A DNA stretch of 64,000 nucleotides from Ilyomonas sp963847085 (GCA_963847085.1 CAWJYO010000011.1:124001-188000), one strand, 5' to 3'. Positions 46,001 through 55,117 are shown, numbered from the stretch's first letter. Notes: a model not told the origin generated them from the letters alone. Program-made: numbers and translations.

Positions 46001-49000
46001 AACTTGCACTTGAGTTGGCATTCCGGTGCAGTTTTAAGGTAGTCAATTCACTCAATTCAAAATCAAGGTTATTGGAATCAGGCCAGATTTTGTTTGGATC
46101 AGAAATACCGAACCTTGTAACCTGAAGCGGAATTTTGATTTCGTAATAATTATTCAAAAAGTCTTGCCCGATGCGGATAACAGCGTTTATCTGGCCATTT
46201 TGCAAATTGTCTATGCCTATGGATTCTGCATGAATAAACATTGATAATCTTCCATACTGCCGTAAGTCGAGGTTTAATGTTTTGAACACAGCGCGAGCTT
46301 CGCCTGCAGGCAAATTATGAACTCGCAAACTCATAGATTGCTCATTCTGCAACAGGTTAATTCCATTGTTGCTTAACGATTGTACACGCTCAATGCCGGG
46401 TGGAATTTTATACTGGATGGGTGTTCGTGCGCTGTTCTCTTCTAAGTTCACTGCCAGCACATCAAAGGATATATTGTTGGTGTCGGCCAATGGCGTATAA
46501 GAACCCGTTGTGTCTAATTCGTAAGTAAAATTTCTCCACTGGTTTCGCACCAAATCCAACGAAGCAAAACGCATAACAACCGAATCCTGAAAGCCGGTTA
46601 AATACATACGCATAAAACGGATGGATTTAAAATCAGGAATATTACCTATTTTCTCAGCAAACTGGTCAATAGGCACACGAAACAAGTACCAGTTTTCAGG
46701 TGCTGTTGTACCATTCGCCAGTTTTGGAGTAATCACTCGTTTATCAGTAATGTACTTCGTTAAACCTACGTCCATACCGGGCTTCACATCAATTTCATAT
46801 TCGAAATATGATTCTGTTTCGTTTAATGTATTGTCTCTGTTCAAATCTTCATTATCGGGATACAAAGTGGCAGCAGACGAATACACAGCACTTGCCGATG
46901 CTACCGGCGAGTTGCCTTGCTGGTTATTGTAAAATTTATATCTGCCCAAAATACCAACACTGTTGGCATCATAACGCGAATCACGATACCAAACATAGTT
47001 ATCATAAGAAGGGTCTTGCGTAGCACGCTGATAAAAAGCAGAAGCCGCCCCGAAATTGGTTGCAATTTGTGCCAGGTAAGCGCTTCTTACAATTCGTTCT
47101 GAGTCATCGGTCAAGCCATCAAAACCAACGTCCTGGTAAGGCCTGTCCTGCGGGTCGTTGCTAAATGCATTCGTAACCTGTACAGGGTTGAGAGGTGTTT
47201 TTCCCCAAACAGATGTATTGTCAACCGAAGCCGGTTGTGTAGGTGCGTTCAATCCATTTTCATAAAAACGCCTGCCGTCTTTCAACACATCTTCGCTTAC
47301 GTCTCCCAGGTTGATGAAAAGCTTGCCACCCGTGCTGCCCGGATTTTTTATGAATGGGTCCTGCATCCAAAATTCAATGAATTGAACATTGCCTGTTACA
47401 AAATCGGTTTGGTCAATGCTACGCATGATGCCGCCCCATCGCTTTTGTGGATTTAACAGTTTACCGCCAGCCGTAATTTCAGTTGGGCTGGTTTCGTAGT
47501 TATATTGACCAGGATCAGTTGGATAATAAGCCAAATCAAAAGTGGTGCTTTGCACATCGGTGATGTTGGTAGTGCGTTGAGGGAACAACTCGTTTGTATA
47601 AACCATACGTACCCGCGGATCGCTTAATGCATTTAAATCATGACGCAATGGATTGCTCGGGCTGTTTTTATCCTGCAACACGGGTTCGATGTTATACCAG
47701 GCAAGCCTGGCTCTGTTTTTTCCATAAGCTAAACTATTGCTGGAATCAGCTTCAGGAAACAAGTGGTTACCTGCCGGTGTTGATGCCATCACCCATGATA
47801 CCAACGGGTATCGCAAATCAACATTGCTGGTACTTCCTTCAAAATCATCAATATAAATTAAACCATTACCGCCTTTACCAATTTGTGCTGCATGTCCGGG
47901 TTTTAATACCGCTGCTTCACCGTAGGCGTTAATACTGCTTCGCGCCGTAGTGGTGTAAAAAGGAAGCCTGTCGAGCAGCCTTGTTAAGCCCGGTAATTCA
48001 GATTTATAATTGAAATCAATGCCATACATCGCATTGTTTATAGGATCCTCACCATAATTCATTTTGGTAAAATAAGGTCGCTCACTAATGCGCTCCATTG
48101 TTGCGCCCAGCGATAGTTTTTGATTTACCAGGTAATCGGCCCGAACGCCAATAAAGCTTCGTTGCTGTGTTCCATACGTTGCATTGTTTTCAAACGCCAC
48201 ATTTACCGGAACTCCTGAGTTAATGATGGCCTGATTGATGATTTTTAAAGTGCCCAAATTGTAATCAACAACATAATCAGTATTTTCTAAAAGCGTTTGC
48301 CCGCCTGCCGTTACAACTACTGAGCCTTGCGGAATATTAAATCCACCCAGATAAATATCAGTGTTGGAAGTTCCTTTTACCGTTCCCTGCAACAAATAAC
48401 GGTCGAGGTTCGCGTAAGTTTGCGCGATGGCTTTGATAGAATCGTAAAGCTGGTAATACAAATATTTTTGCTGAACATCAACCGGCTGGTTGAAGAATGC
48501 CGTTCGCTGCAAGTCTCTGCCAAACGGTTCGAGAACAGGAAAGATAACTTTGCCTTGTTGCGCCAACACCGTAAAGCTATCCACGAAATCAAAGTTACCA
48601 TCGGGTTGCGGGTCATTACGGTTATTCAATCTATCCACACCTAAAATAGTTAACAACGACTTGCCGGAAACGGATGGGCTGCTTTCGGGAAGATAGCGTT
48701 TGATGCCGCCACTTGGTTCCTGGTAATAAACGTTCAACTTAAAATCCTGCTGACTTAAGCCGGTAACATCCAGCGAGTAAACGTTTTTCATCATCAAGCC
48801 CCAAATAGGAAGATTCACGCGCTGTGAAGTAGCTTTCAACAATTTTAAAAACAATACTTTTTGTATTCCTCTGCTTGAATCTACTGCAACATCCTGTGCA
48901 AACTCGCCTACCTGATATACCCTGCCATTGTACGAATATTGATAGGCAACCGCCAGCACTTCATCGGGCTGCAATTGCTGATACAATGAAATAAACCCTG

Positions 49001-50330
49001 CCTGCGGATTAAAAACATATTCAGTTGGCAAAAGTTGCCGGGCAAAGGTTTTTTCAAAATCCTGTACCGGCTGCAAACCTTTGGAGGTAAGAAATGTATT
49101 TACCAATGACGGCTGGCGATAAACTGAATCACGTGCAATGGAAGCATACAAATCGTTCGCTCCGTTTTGCGGCAACGAATCATTGGTTAGTGAATGTACG
49201 TTCGGGTTGTAAGGTGCATTTTCGCCCAAATCCATCAAACCCACCACCGTTCTGGCTTGCGTAGTTGTGCCGGTTCGGTTCGTTATCCAAACTTCCAAAC
49301 GCAGAATTTGAACCTGGCTGTTTACAACCGGCAAATTAGCCATTGTTCGGTTGTAATGAGTTCTGAAATATTGCGCCATTAAGAAGTTGCGGTTCTCATC
49401 ATAATCATCTAACTTTTTATTGATCTGCTGCGCCAAACCACCACCTTGCAACGTGATAGATTGTCGTTGTGAACGCTCGGTAGCAATGGCTGCCGTTACA
49501 TGCAACTTGCCAAATTGCAATCCCGTTTTTATACCAAACAAACTTTGCACACTGCTCATCAATGTGCCTTTGGTTTGAAACGACATATTACCGGCTTCGA
49601 TAGATTTTAAAATCTCATCGTCTTTGCCTTTATAATCGAGCTTTAACTGGTTCTGAAAATCGAAATTGGCAAGTGTGTTATAACTAATGGGGAGTTTCAA
49701 TTTGTTGCCAATGTTTGCATTTACATTTACATTGGCATCCATGTCAAAATCGAAACCCCCGTTCTTTCTTGCTTTCTCCGAAAGAGTTGGGTTTTTAATA
49801 TCCTGGCCCTGATAGCCCAAACGTATGTCTACATTGCCCTGGGGCTTTACCGATACTTTTAAACCTGCCGAATCCAACCCGAAGATTCTGTCGAATAAAG
49901 AATTGTAAACCTGCATTGGTGGTCGTGTCGCTTTGCGGTTTAAGTACGAAACCGTTTGCGAACGTTCCTGAAAATAGGATTCTTCCGCCTGCTGGTTTTG
50001 TAGTTGCCAAAATTCGTCGTAGGTAAGATAGGTTGGTTTTCTGTAATAAGAATTGCCTATTTTTTCAATAATGTAGTATTGTTTGGTAACAGGGTCATAT
50101 TGAATATCCTGTTTAATAAAACTAGAATCGCTTAAATCAAAAGGATTGTTGTTGCGATAGCTGAAACGGTCTCCACGCCTGTCTTTCAGCGGATAATGGA
50201 GCGAATCAACATGCAAAGTATCTTTTGCAGCGCGAGTGGAATCAGTACGTTGCGAGTAAGCGCAAACGCTGCCAATCATTGCTACCACAAACAGCCAGTA
50301 AAAACGATAACGTGTAAATAAATGCGCCAA
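43038..50330 (-). CDS. sprA: Cell surface protein SprA (type IX secretion translocon)
   Basis: 2430 residues, in line with SprA (about 2400), the giant 36-strand outer-membrane barrel through which T9SS substrates leave the cell. N-terminal hydrophobic segment 'YRFYWLFVVAMIGSVCAYSQ' followed by 'LKDRRGDRFSYRNNNPFDL', and family blocks such as 'GLIYIDDFEGSTSNVDLRYPLVSW', 'QFIEFWMQDPFIKNPGSTGGKLFINLGDVSEDVL', 'EYEIDVKPGMDVGLTKYI' and 'TEVWFDELRLSELNEKGG'. The frame is intact over 7.3 kb. It follows ruvA (42 bp), a neighbour order common in the phylum, and ends in a long terminator. GldD/GldE of the same machinery are encoded at 14.7-16.7 kb. Confidence 0.97.
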   Translation of the reverse strand: MAHLFTRYRFYWLFVVAMIGSVCAYSQRTDSTRAAKDTLHVDSLHYPLKDRRGDRFSYRNNNPFDLSDSSFIKQDIQYDPVTKQYYIIEKIGNSYYRKPTYLTYDEFWQLQNQQAEESYFQERSQTVSYLNRKATRPPMQVYNSLFDRIFGLDSAGLKVSVKPQGNVDIRLGYQGQDIKNPTLSEKARKNGGFDFDMDANVNVNANIGNKLKLPISYNTLANFDFQNQLKLDYKGKDDEILKSIEAGNMSFQTKGTLMSSVQSLFGIKTGLQFGKLHVTAAIATERSQRQSITLQGGGLAQQINKKLDDYDENRNFLMAQYFRTHYNRTMANLPVVNSQVQILRLEVWITNRTGTTTQARTVVGLMDLGENAPYNPNVHSLTNDSLPQNGANDLYASIARDSVYRQPSLVNTFLTSKGLQPVQDFEKTFARQLLPTEYVFNPQAGFISLYQQLQPDEVLAVAYQYSYNGRVYQVGEFAQDVAVDSSRGIQKVLFLKLLKATSQRVNLPIWGLMMKNVYSLDVTGLSQQDFKLNVYYQEPSGGIKRYLPESSPSVSGKSLLTILGVDRLNNRNDPQPDGNFDFVDSFTVLAQQGKVIFPVLEPFGRDLQRTAFFNQPVDVQQKYLYYQLYDSIKAIAQTYANLDRYLLQGTVKGTSNTDIYLGGFNIPQGSVVVTAGGQTLLENTDYVVDYNLGTLKIINQAIINSGVPVNVAFENNATYGTQQRSFIGVRADYLVNQKLSLGATMERISERPYFTKMNYGEDPINNAMYGIDFNYKSELPGLTRLLDRLPFYTTTARSSINAYGEAAVLKPGHAAQIGKGGNGLIYIDDFEGSTSNVDLRYPLVSWVMASTPAGNHLFPEADSSNSLAYGKNRARLAWYNIEPVLQDKNSPSNPLRHDLNALSDPRVRMVYTNELFPQRTTNITDVQSTTFDLAYYPTDPGQYNYETSPTEITAGGKLLNPQKRWGGIMRSIDQTDFVTGNVQFIEFWMQDPFIKNPGSTGGKLFINLGDVSEDVLKDGRRFYENGLNAPTQPASVDNTSVWGKTPLNPVQVTNAFSNDPQDRPYQDVGFDGLTDDSERIVRSAYLAQIATNFGAASAFYQRATQDPSYDNYVWYRDSRYDANSVGILGRYKFYNNQQGNSPVASASAVYSSAATLYPDNEDLNRDNTLNETESYFEYEIDVKPGMDVGLTKYITDKRVITPKLANGTTAPENWYLFRVPIDQFAEKIGNIPDFKSIRFMRMYLTGFQDSVVMRFASLDLVRNQWRNFTYELDTTGSYTPLADTNNISFDVLAVNLEENSARTPIQYKIPPGIERVQSLSNNGINLLQNEQSMSLRVHNLPAGEARAVFKTLNLDLRQYGRLSMFIHAESIGIDNLQNGQINAVIRIGQDFLNNYYEIKIPLQVTRFGISDPNKIWPDSNNLDFELSELTTLKLHRNANSSASLGTIYREQVGNRTYSILGNPNLGEVSGFLMAVENPKTAGNTAIANTEVWFDELRLSELNEKGGGAGLARVDMQLADLGTLSVSGNTYTAGWGGLEQRVNERAKNSMVQYDAALNIDAGKLFPKKLGFMIPVYASLNKTILIPEYDPYDLDIKYKYKLGITKNKDSLRKSALDITTIKTLNFTNVRFAQPKLKARLWSLSNFDFSYSFTQTLQTNPIVTENKITRQRGGFGYTYASQAHYKEPFKRLIKNKSAWLAFARDFNFNLNPSLLSFRADINRQFGEYVPRIVNVGDTKIERVDTTFDKYFTFDRYYNARWDLTRSINFDFNATNFARVDEPYGRLDTKEKRDSVLHNFLKGGRNTLYQQRATISYTLPLSKFPFADWITARYNYATNYNWIGASLLAVKLGNTLENGQQNSLNGEFDFTRLYAKSKLLNSFNLPTSPKAPKRATPNQNEAQKTLDSSQRTRADVVKDLKGKQKRQALQTWRRQKRDARKAARQAALNEPTEMGGLEKAAGRLLTMVKRASVNYSENYNSRVPGYTDTSRILGNNFKTMQPGLDYVFGRQPDSNWLNKKAAQGAITKDSTFNLMYRQTFDQHLSITAQLEPIREFIIDVNVEKTFSKDYTELFKDTTGTGNHFGHLSPYASGGFNVSYISFETLFSKHNPSEISKTFIQFESYRSTISRRLAANNKYYSGGLTPDGFADGYGRNSQDVLIPAFIAAYTGKSPNDVALISQNNSTIKTNPFGGIKALPNWHVTYTGLSKIPSLASIFTNISITHGYNGQVSMNSFNSALNFYDPLHYGTPGFTDPISGNFVPFFLIPNLTISEQFNPLIGFDVTTINQTNINFQYKRSRQLSLSLVDYQLSEVNSREIVFGASIRKKNVNLPFKIPGFKKLNSQQNGKGNDLNIRLDFSIRDDAQSNSRIDFATAYSTGGQKVISIQPSIDYVLSNRINLQLYFDQQRTIPYISTSAPITTTRAGLQIRISLAQ

Positions 50331-50372
50331 TGTCAGTTAGCCTTCTTTGTTAGGTAGATGTTCTCTTATAAG

Positions 50373-50960
50373 CTATATGTTTTTGAGTGATAAACGGATT
50401 AACTCTTCCAGATTGATATTGTCGGGGATTGTTTTTACCGCTTTTTTCAACGCCGCTTCAGCGGCCGGCCTGGCAATTCCGAGAGATGTTAAAGCAATTA
50501 ACGCATCTTGCTCGATAGTATTGTTTTGAGGCGTAAAAGCTTCGGCAGAAATTGTTGTTTGTTTTCCCAGTTTATCTTTCAGCTCAACTATCAAACGCTC
50601 GGCTGTTTTTCTACCAATACCTTTAATACTTTCCAACTGGCGCGTGTTGTTTTGAAGGATGGCTTTTACAATTTCATCCGGCTTCATACCCGAAAGCATC
50701 ATCCTTGCAGTAGAGGCGCCAACTCCTGAAACACTAATTAGCTGCAAAAACAAATCTTTCTCCGCCGCTTCGTGAAACCCAAACATAGTTTGAGCATTCT
50801 CGGTAATGTGCAGATAGGTTGCTAACTGTCCGCTACTGCTGTTGCTGATAGCAGAATACGTGTGCAGGCTTATTTGCAACTCATAACCAACGCCATTTAC
50901 GTCAACAATTACTTGCGTAGGCGACCTGAAAATAAAATTTCCTCTTACAAAAGCAATCAT
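50373..50960 (-). CDS. ruvA: Holliday junction branch migration protein RuvA
   Basis: 195 residues from the ATG at 50958-50960 (MIAFVRGNFIFRSPTQVIVDVNGVGYELQISL). OB-fold N-terminus with 'AQTMFGFHEAAEKDLFLQLISVSGVGASTARMML' (first helix-hairpin-helix), second HhH 'LESIKGIGRKTAERLIVELKDKLG', and a C-terminal RuvB-interacting domain 'ALTSLGIARPAAEAALKKAV'. A six-residue upstream extension to 50978 is less likely. It tetramerises on Holliday junctions and drives branch migration with RuvB, not encoded here. Confidence 0.95.
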   Translation of the reverse strand: MIAFVRGNFIFRSPTQVIVDVNGVGYELQISLHTYSAISNSSSGQLATYLHITENAQTMFGFHEAAEKDLFLQLISVSGVGASTARMMLSGMKPDEIVKAILQNNTRQLESIKGIGRKTAERLIVELKDKLGKQTTISAEAFTPQNNTIEQDALIALTSLGIARPAAEAALKKAVKTIPDNINLEELIRLSLKNI

Positions 50961-51070
50961 ACAAAACGCATGTGGCAAATGTATGTTTTCCGCTTTTTAA
51001 TTTCACTTAAAAACAAAAAAAACTCTCCTTTTGTTTTTGCTCATTTTTTGGTAGTGTATCACTTTGAATT

Positions 51071-51143
51071 TGTCCCGCAGATTTCGCCGATCTGCGCAGA
51101 TAAACTGTATGATTCTGCGGCTATTTGCGTCATCTGCGGGACA
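51071..51143. repeat. Palindromic repeat, CCCGCAGAT family, copy 2
   Basis: Arms at 51071-51082 and 51132-51143 (TGTCCCGCAGAT and complement); the interior TTCTGCGGCTATTTGCG matches copy 1 (31936-32008). Located in the roughly 290-bp gap between ruvA (-) and a possible small plus-strand gene. Nothing else is recognisable in that gap. Confidence 0.75.
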
Positions 51144-51252
51144 CTGAATTTTCAAACTGAAACACGACTTCATTTTTCAAAGGTTTGTACAGATGGCATT
51201 ATCGTTGTAAATAAGATAGAAGGGATCGTTTTTCAAACAAAAAATAAAACCT

Positions 51253-51463
51253 ATGTGGAACAAAAACGGGCAAGAAGAAGTGGATATAAATGCAAATAAA
51301 ACGGAACAGCAAAATGATGTTTATCATAAATGGCCCGACTAATACTGATAACGCAAAAGACGAAAGCATCAGCACGGCCGATGATATTGCGGCCGGAAAA
51401 TATTCAAAAACAGGAACTCGCAAAGAAGACAAGGATTTAGACACGGTAAGAACTGGAAATTGA
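51253..51463 (+). CDS. Possible small hydrophilic protein (frame broken near 51331)
   Basis: From ATG 51253 the frame reads MWNKNGQEEVDINANKTEQQ and stops after 29 codons; removing one T near 51331 joins it to GPTNTDNAKDESISTADDIA...DLDTVRTGN with stop TGA at 51461-51463, giving about 69 residues. Without repair, an ATG at 51317 opens a 48-codon frame to the same stop. A plus-strand terminator begins 33 bp later, which supports a real transcript. Highly polar, no signal peptide, no known family. Confidence 0.4.
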
Positions 51464-51496
51464 GGAACAACACCTCTCTACGAAGGTTATGATAAG

Positions 51497-51532
51497 CAAA
51501 AGGCAAAAGATGATTTTGCCTTTTGTATTTTT
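51497..51532 (+). terminator. Intrinsic terminator, plus strand
   Basis: CAAAAGGCAAAA (51497-51508) and TTTTGCCTTTTG (51514-51525) form a perfect 12-bp stem with loop GATGA, followed by TATTTTTA. It follows the possible small gene at 51253-51463 and faces the FUSC gene end. Confidence 0.75.
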
Positions 51533-51538
51533 ATGACA

Positions 51539-53776
51539 TCAGGCTACAATATTTTCCAAAATTCTGATTTCATCAACCGTTGCGGTGCTGATGAGTTCAA
51601 ACTGATCGTTAATGGTTTTTAAATCGGATAATGTTTTCCGCATCGTTAGTTCTCCTTCTTTCTTCCCTTCCGCTAATTCCCGTCTTCGCTGTGCAAGCAG
51701 GCTTTTCACTCTATTGTTCAACGGTGTTAGTGGCTGTATTTGCGAAACCGTTGGGCTTTGATGATGCTGCAACACTTCTTCAGCCGTTTGAAACTGTTTG
51801 TCAATCTGGTTTATAAATGTTGAATATTCATCTGAAGCGTAATGTCTGGCCAAACGATCTGCATAATAAGAAAGCGAAGCAATATAGGATGTAAGTGTAT
51901 GGCTTGATGCTACAAACTGGTGATAGTGTGAGAGCTTTACTTGCCGGTTTTTAGGCTCGCTCAACATGCGGTTGAATGTGTCGGATAAATTGGCCAATGC
52001 AATAAAAGCGTTTTTGCGATGCAGCTTGAACGTAGTAACGTCGGAAGGTTTTCCAAGAAAAGCATTGGCAACCGTAGTAAAGTAACCGCGGTTGGCTTCA
52101 ATCGCTTTTTGAAGGTCAGAATCAATCTGTTCGTGCTCCCATTTGGGCAATACAACAATGGCGGCCAGCCAAGCAATTGCCGAACCAATCAGTGTATCAA
52201 TCACCCTGTCGTTTAGCGCATGATGAACACCTGCAGTACTTAAAAAATCAAAGGATAGCAACACATATAAAGTAATGCCTGCGCTGCTGATAAAATAATT
52301 CACCTTTAAAAAGCTATAAGCAATTACCATAGCTGCTATCACAATAAAAAACAAAGCGGTGAAATTGTGCACTGCATATAATAAACCAAAGCCCAGGGCG
52401 GCTCCAACCAATGTACCTCCCAATCGTTGCCAATTTCGTTTCCGGGTAACGCTGTAAGATGGTTTTATAATAACAGCGATGGTAAATAATATCCAATAAC
52501 TATGACCAATGGGAAAAAACAGCGAAACCAAATAGCCAGCCAACAGGCCGGCTGTAAGGCGAACCCCATGTCGGAAAGAGGAAGATTGTAATGTAAGATT
52601 GGTAATGAGCAAACGCGGGTCGAGATCGCTGCGCGTAATAAACTGATTGAGATCAACATCGTTTTTGAAATCAGCATTTGCTTTACTGTCAAAGCAAGTG
52701 CTGATGCGCAATCGTTTAATACGCTCGGTTATATCCTGCAAGCTGTATAAAATCTGTCGCAACGCTATAAAATCATCAACTGTATTTTCATTCAAATGCT
52801 TTTTACGCAATTCAAAAAAAGCATCCATAGCTTCTTCCTGCAAAGCATCGAGGTGAACATCTTTTGAAGCCGCATAGCCACCCTGCAAAGCCAAACCTGT
52901 TTCGTGCAGTTCGCCCGCAAGCACATCAATATTGTGTTTGATTTTGCCCAAAATATTTGTATTGGCAAATCTTTGGTGCAATTCGGTGTAGTCATATTGC
53001 GATGTCATAATGCGTTCCATCAAATCAATACTATCTAAAAACACCGACATCAGCACACGTCCCCTTGTGGTTGATTCTTCTACAATGCTTCTTGTTTTAA
53101 AAAGAAGTTCGCGCAAATCTTCCTGCATCTGCCTTATTTTGATTTGATATTGAATCAGTTCGTTATGTAAAGCCGTATAATCGGGGCCTTCATCGTAAAA
53201 CTTTGCTTTTGTTTCCAAATAGTTTGCAATTTCTATAATGCACTCTCCCAACATTTGCTGCATGAGTTTATAAGGCCGCAATTTGTGCAAAACAAAAGCC
53301 AGCGAAGCATACCAAATGCCACCCGCCGCAAATAACAATGCTTCGTGCAATGCAGTTCCGGTAGCTAACAAGTGGCCGTCAATATTGAAGATGAAAATCA
53401 GCAAAGCATTAAGCCCGATTGAACCCGCGCGAGTGCCATACACAGAAAATAAAGAAAACAAAACGCCAAGCAAAGCAATAGCTGCAACAACCAGCGGTAC
53501 AACACGATGAAGAGCGCCGGTAAAAACTATTACAATAAAATTCAAAACAATAGAAAATATCAAACCGTTTCGCCGGTGATGCACAGGTCCCGGACTATCG
53601 GTGAGCCCGGTAAAGATGGCGCCAAGCGGAACAACGATGGCGCCCGCAAGCAAATCAAAATGATACAATACAACCGATGGCAAAAGCGCTGCTGCCGTAA
53701 GCCTGAGGCTGGTGTAAAGGTTTTGACTGCCTAAATATTTCCGTAGCGTTCGTATGCTGTCTGCTGTTGCTGTCAT
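51539..53776 (-). CDS. FUSC family membrane protein (YccS/YhfK-like)
   Basis: 745 residues. The N-terminal membrane block (LTAAALLPSVVLYHFDLLAGAIVVPLGAIFTGLTDSPG, several further helices) is followed by a long helical cytoplasmic domain and a second membrane block ('RHGVRLTAGLLAGYLVSLFFPIGHSYWILFTIAVIIKPSYSVTRKRNWQRLGGTLVGAALGFGLLY'), then another soluble domain. This repeated arrangement is that of FUSC (fusaric acid resistance C) proteins and the YccS family; aromatic acid efflux is known for relatives. Substrate unknown. Confidence 0.88.
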   Translation of the reverse strand: MTATADSIRTLRKYLGSQNLYTSLRLTAAALLPSVVLYHFDLLAGAIVVPLGAIFTGLTDSPGPVHHRRNGLIFSIVLNFIVIVFTGALHRVVPLVVAAIALLGVLFSLFSVYGTRAGSIGLNALLIFIFNIDGHLLATGTALHEALLFAAGGIWYASLAFVLHKLRPYKLMQQMLGECIIEIANYLETKAKFYDEGPDYTALHNELIQYQIKIRQMQEDLRELLFKTRSIVEESTTRGRVLMSVFLDSIDLMERIMTSQYDYTELHQRFANTNILGKIKHNIDVLAGELHETGLALQGGYAASKDVHLDALQEEAMDAFFELRKKHLNENTVDDFIALRQILYSLQDITERIKRLRISTCFDSKANADFKNDVDLNQFITRSDLDPRLLITNLTLQSSSFRHGVRLTAGLLAGYLVSLFFPIGHSYWILFTIAVIIKPSYSVTRKRNWQRLGGTLVGAALGFGLLYAVHNFTALFFIVIAAMVIAYSFLKVNYFISSAGITLYVLLSFDFLSTAGVHHALNDRVIDTLIGSAIAWLAAIVVLPKWEHEQIDSDLQKAIEANRGYFTTVANAFLGKPSDVTTFKLHRKNAFIALANLSDTFNRMLSEPKNRQVKLSHYHQFVASSHTLTSYIASLSYYADRLARHYASDEYSTFINQIDKQFQTAEEVLQHHQSPTVSQIQPLTPLNNRVKSLLAQRRRELAEGKKEGELTMRKTLSDLKTINDQFELISTATVDEIRILENIVA

Positions 53777-53872
53777 GTATCTGCAAACTTAAACAGGATA
53801 AGGGTTTTTATTGTTTCGCCTTAAGATTTAATTAAAATAATGAACAGGTTTTCCACTAAATAAACGGCACGG

Positions 53873-53908
53873 TATTTTTGGTATCAATTTTAGTATTTAT
53901 TACTAAAA
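53873..53908 (+). promoter_or_regulatory. Promoter -7 element and adjacent 8-bp dyad before a small orphan gene
   Basis: TATTTTTG (53873-53880) fits TAnnTTTG. Immediately after, TTTTAGTA (53888-53895) and TACTAAAA (53901-53908) form an exact inverted repeat with loop TTTAT, ending 9 bp before the ATG at 53918. It could be an operator for a repressor or a 5' UTR hairpin. Confidence 0.45.
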
Positions 53909-53917
53909 CGAAGAAAT

Positions 53918-54160
53918 ATGGAAAGGGAATTAATACTACTGAAATCGAAAGATGCAATATTGAGCAGTGAAGATATTGAAACAGAAAAGCAGAACATGAA
54001 AAAACTGTTTCCCTATATCGAATCGTTCCAGGCTTTTGTTCTTACCAATGAATTCATTGATTTGGTTGAGCATAAAAAAATTACCGGACGGCACCGATTG
54101 CTAAAAGCCTTTTGCGGCGAAAAACCAGAACAAGCCTTGTTTATTTTTTGTAATAACTAA
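53918..54160 (+). CDS. Small protein of unknown function
   Basis: 80 residues, begins MERELILLKSKDAILSSEDIE and ends 'GEKPEQALFIFCNN'. Predicted mainly helical, soluble, with a basic middle (HKKITGRHRLLKAF). It has its own promoter-like sequence and dyad upstream and a strong terminator at 54161-54195, so it forms a single-gene transcription unit. I do not recognise a family. Confidence 0.65.
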   Translation: MERELILLKSKDAILSSEDIETEKQNMKKLFPYIESFQAFVLTNEFIDLVEHKKITGRHRLLKAFCGEKPEQALFIFCNN

Positions 54161-54195
54161 CAAAAAAGCGCAGACCAAAAACCTGCGCTTTTTTG
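54161..54195 (+). terminator. Intrinsic terminator of the small orphan gene
   Basis: 13-bp perfect arms CAAAAAAGCGCAG (54161-54173) and CTGCGCTTTTTTG (54183-54195) with a 9-nt loop. Starts directly after the stop codon. Confidence 0.9.
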
Positions 54196-54274
54196 TTGCA
54201 CAATAGCTTTTCACCTCACTCCTTTTGCCGGATAAACTCTTTTGCTTCAATTTGCGGCTCAATTGAAGCCGTTT

Positions 54275-55117
54275 ATGATTCTTTATAAAAAGAAAACTGA
54301 CCTGATCCTAAAAATCAATTCCTTAAAAAAGAGGCGCAAAACCATCGGATTTGTCGCAACGATGGGCGCACTTCACAAAGGTCATTTGTCTTTAATAAAA
54401 GCGAGCCAAAAACAAAATGATATTACCGTTTGCAGCATTTTTGTAAATCCAACACAATTCAACGACAGCAACGATTTTAATAAATATCCTGTTACTTTAG
54501 AAAAAGACATTCTTCAACTTACGGAAGCCAATACGGATATTTTGTTTTTGCCCGATATTGATGAAATCTATCCGGAAGGAAAACCAACTGAACATTACGA
54601 TTTGGGCGAATTGGAAACAATACTGGAAGGCGAATACCGGCCCGGGCATTTTCAGGGTGTTTGCCAGGTACTGCATCGTTTGTTTAACATTGTTGAGCCA
54701 CATAAAGCATATTTTGGTCAGAAAGATTACCAGCAATGTATGGTAATTAAAAAACTGGTCAGCTTTCTTCAGTTACCCATTGAAATTGTTATTCATCCAA
54801 CGGTTCGCGAGCCATCTGGACTTGCCATGAGCAGCCGCAATCTACGTTTGAACGAAGATGATAAACAACGAGCTGTTGCTTTATACAATGCTCTCCTATT
54901 TATAAAAGAAAATCGGGCAAAAACAAACCTGGCTGAAGTACAGGAAAACGTTGCGCAAATCATCACAAACGCAGGCTTTGAAAAGATTGATTATATTGCT
55001 ATTTGTGATGCCGAAACCTTACAACCCATAGAAATAAAAAATAGTGCAAAACCAAAAGTGGCGTTGGTGGCAGCTTACATCGGCGGTGTGCGTTTAATTG
55101 ATAACATGCTGCTGTGA
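54275..55117 (+). CDS. panC: Pantothenate synthetase (pantoate-beta-alanine ligase)
   Basis: 280 residues from the ATG at 54275. Motifs: 'GFVATMGALHKGHLSLIKAS' (H-x-G-H nucleotide-binding), 'ICSIFVNPTQFNDSNDFNKYP', 'LEGEYRPGHFQGVCQVLHRLFN', 'AYFGQKDYQQCMVIKKL', 'REPSGLAMSSRNLRL' (KMSKS-like loop S-S-R-N). Makes pantothenate from pantoate, beta-alanine and ATP. No panD or panB is adjacent. An in-frame upstream start at 54242 adds only 11 residues without conservation. Confidence 0.95.
   Translation: MILYKKKTDLILKINSLKKRRKTIGFVATMGALHKGHLSLIKASQKQNDITVCSIFVNPTQFNDSNDFNKYPVTLEKDILQLTEANTDILFLPDIDEIYPEGKPTEHYDLGELETILEGEYRPGHFQGVCQVLHRLFNIVEPHKAYFGQKDYQQCMVIKKLVSFLQLPIEIVIHPTVREPSGLAMSSRNLRLNEDDKQRAVALYNALLFIKENRAKTNLAEVQENVAQIITNAGFEKIDYIAICDAETLQPIEIKNSAKPKVALVAAYIGGVRLIDNMLL

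Noticed and set aside
51199..51444. Minus-strand frame of 81 codons upstream of the FUSC gene end
   Set aside because: It is antisense to the possible small plus-strand gene and ends outside any transcription signal; composition is not convincing.
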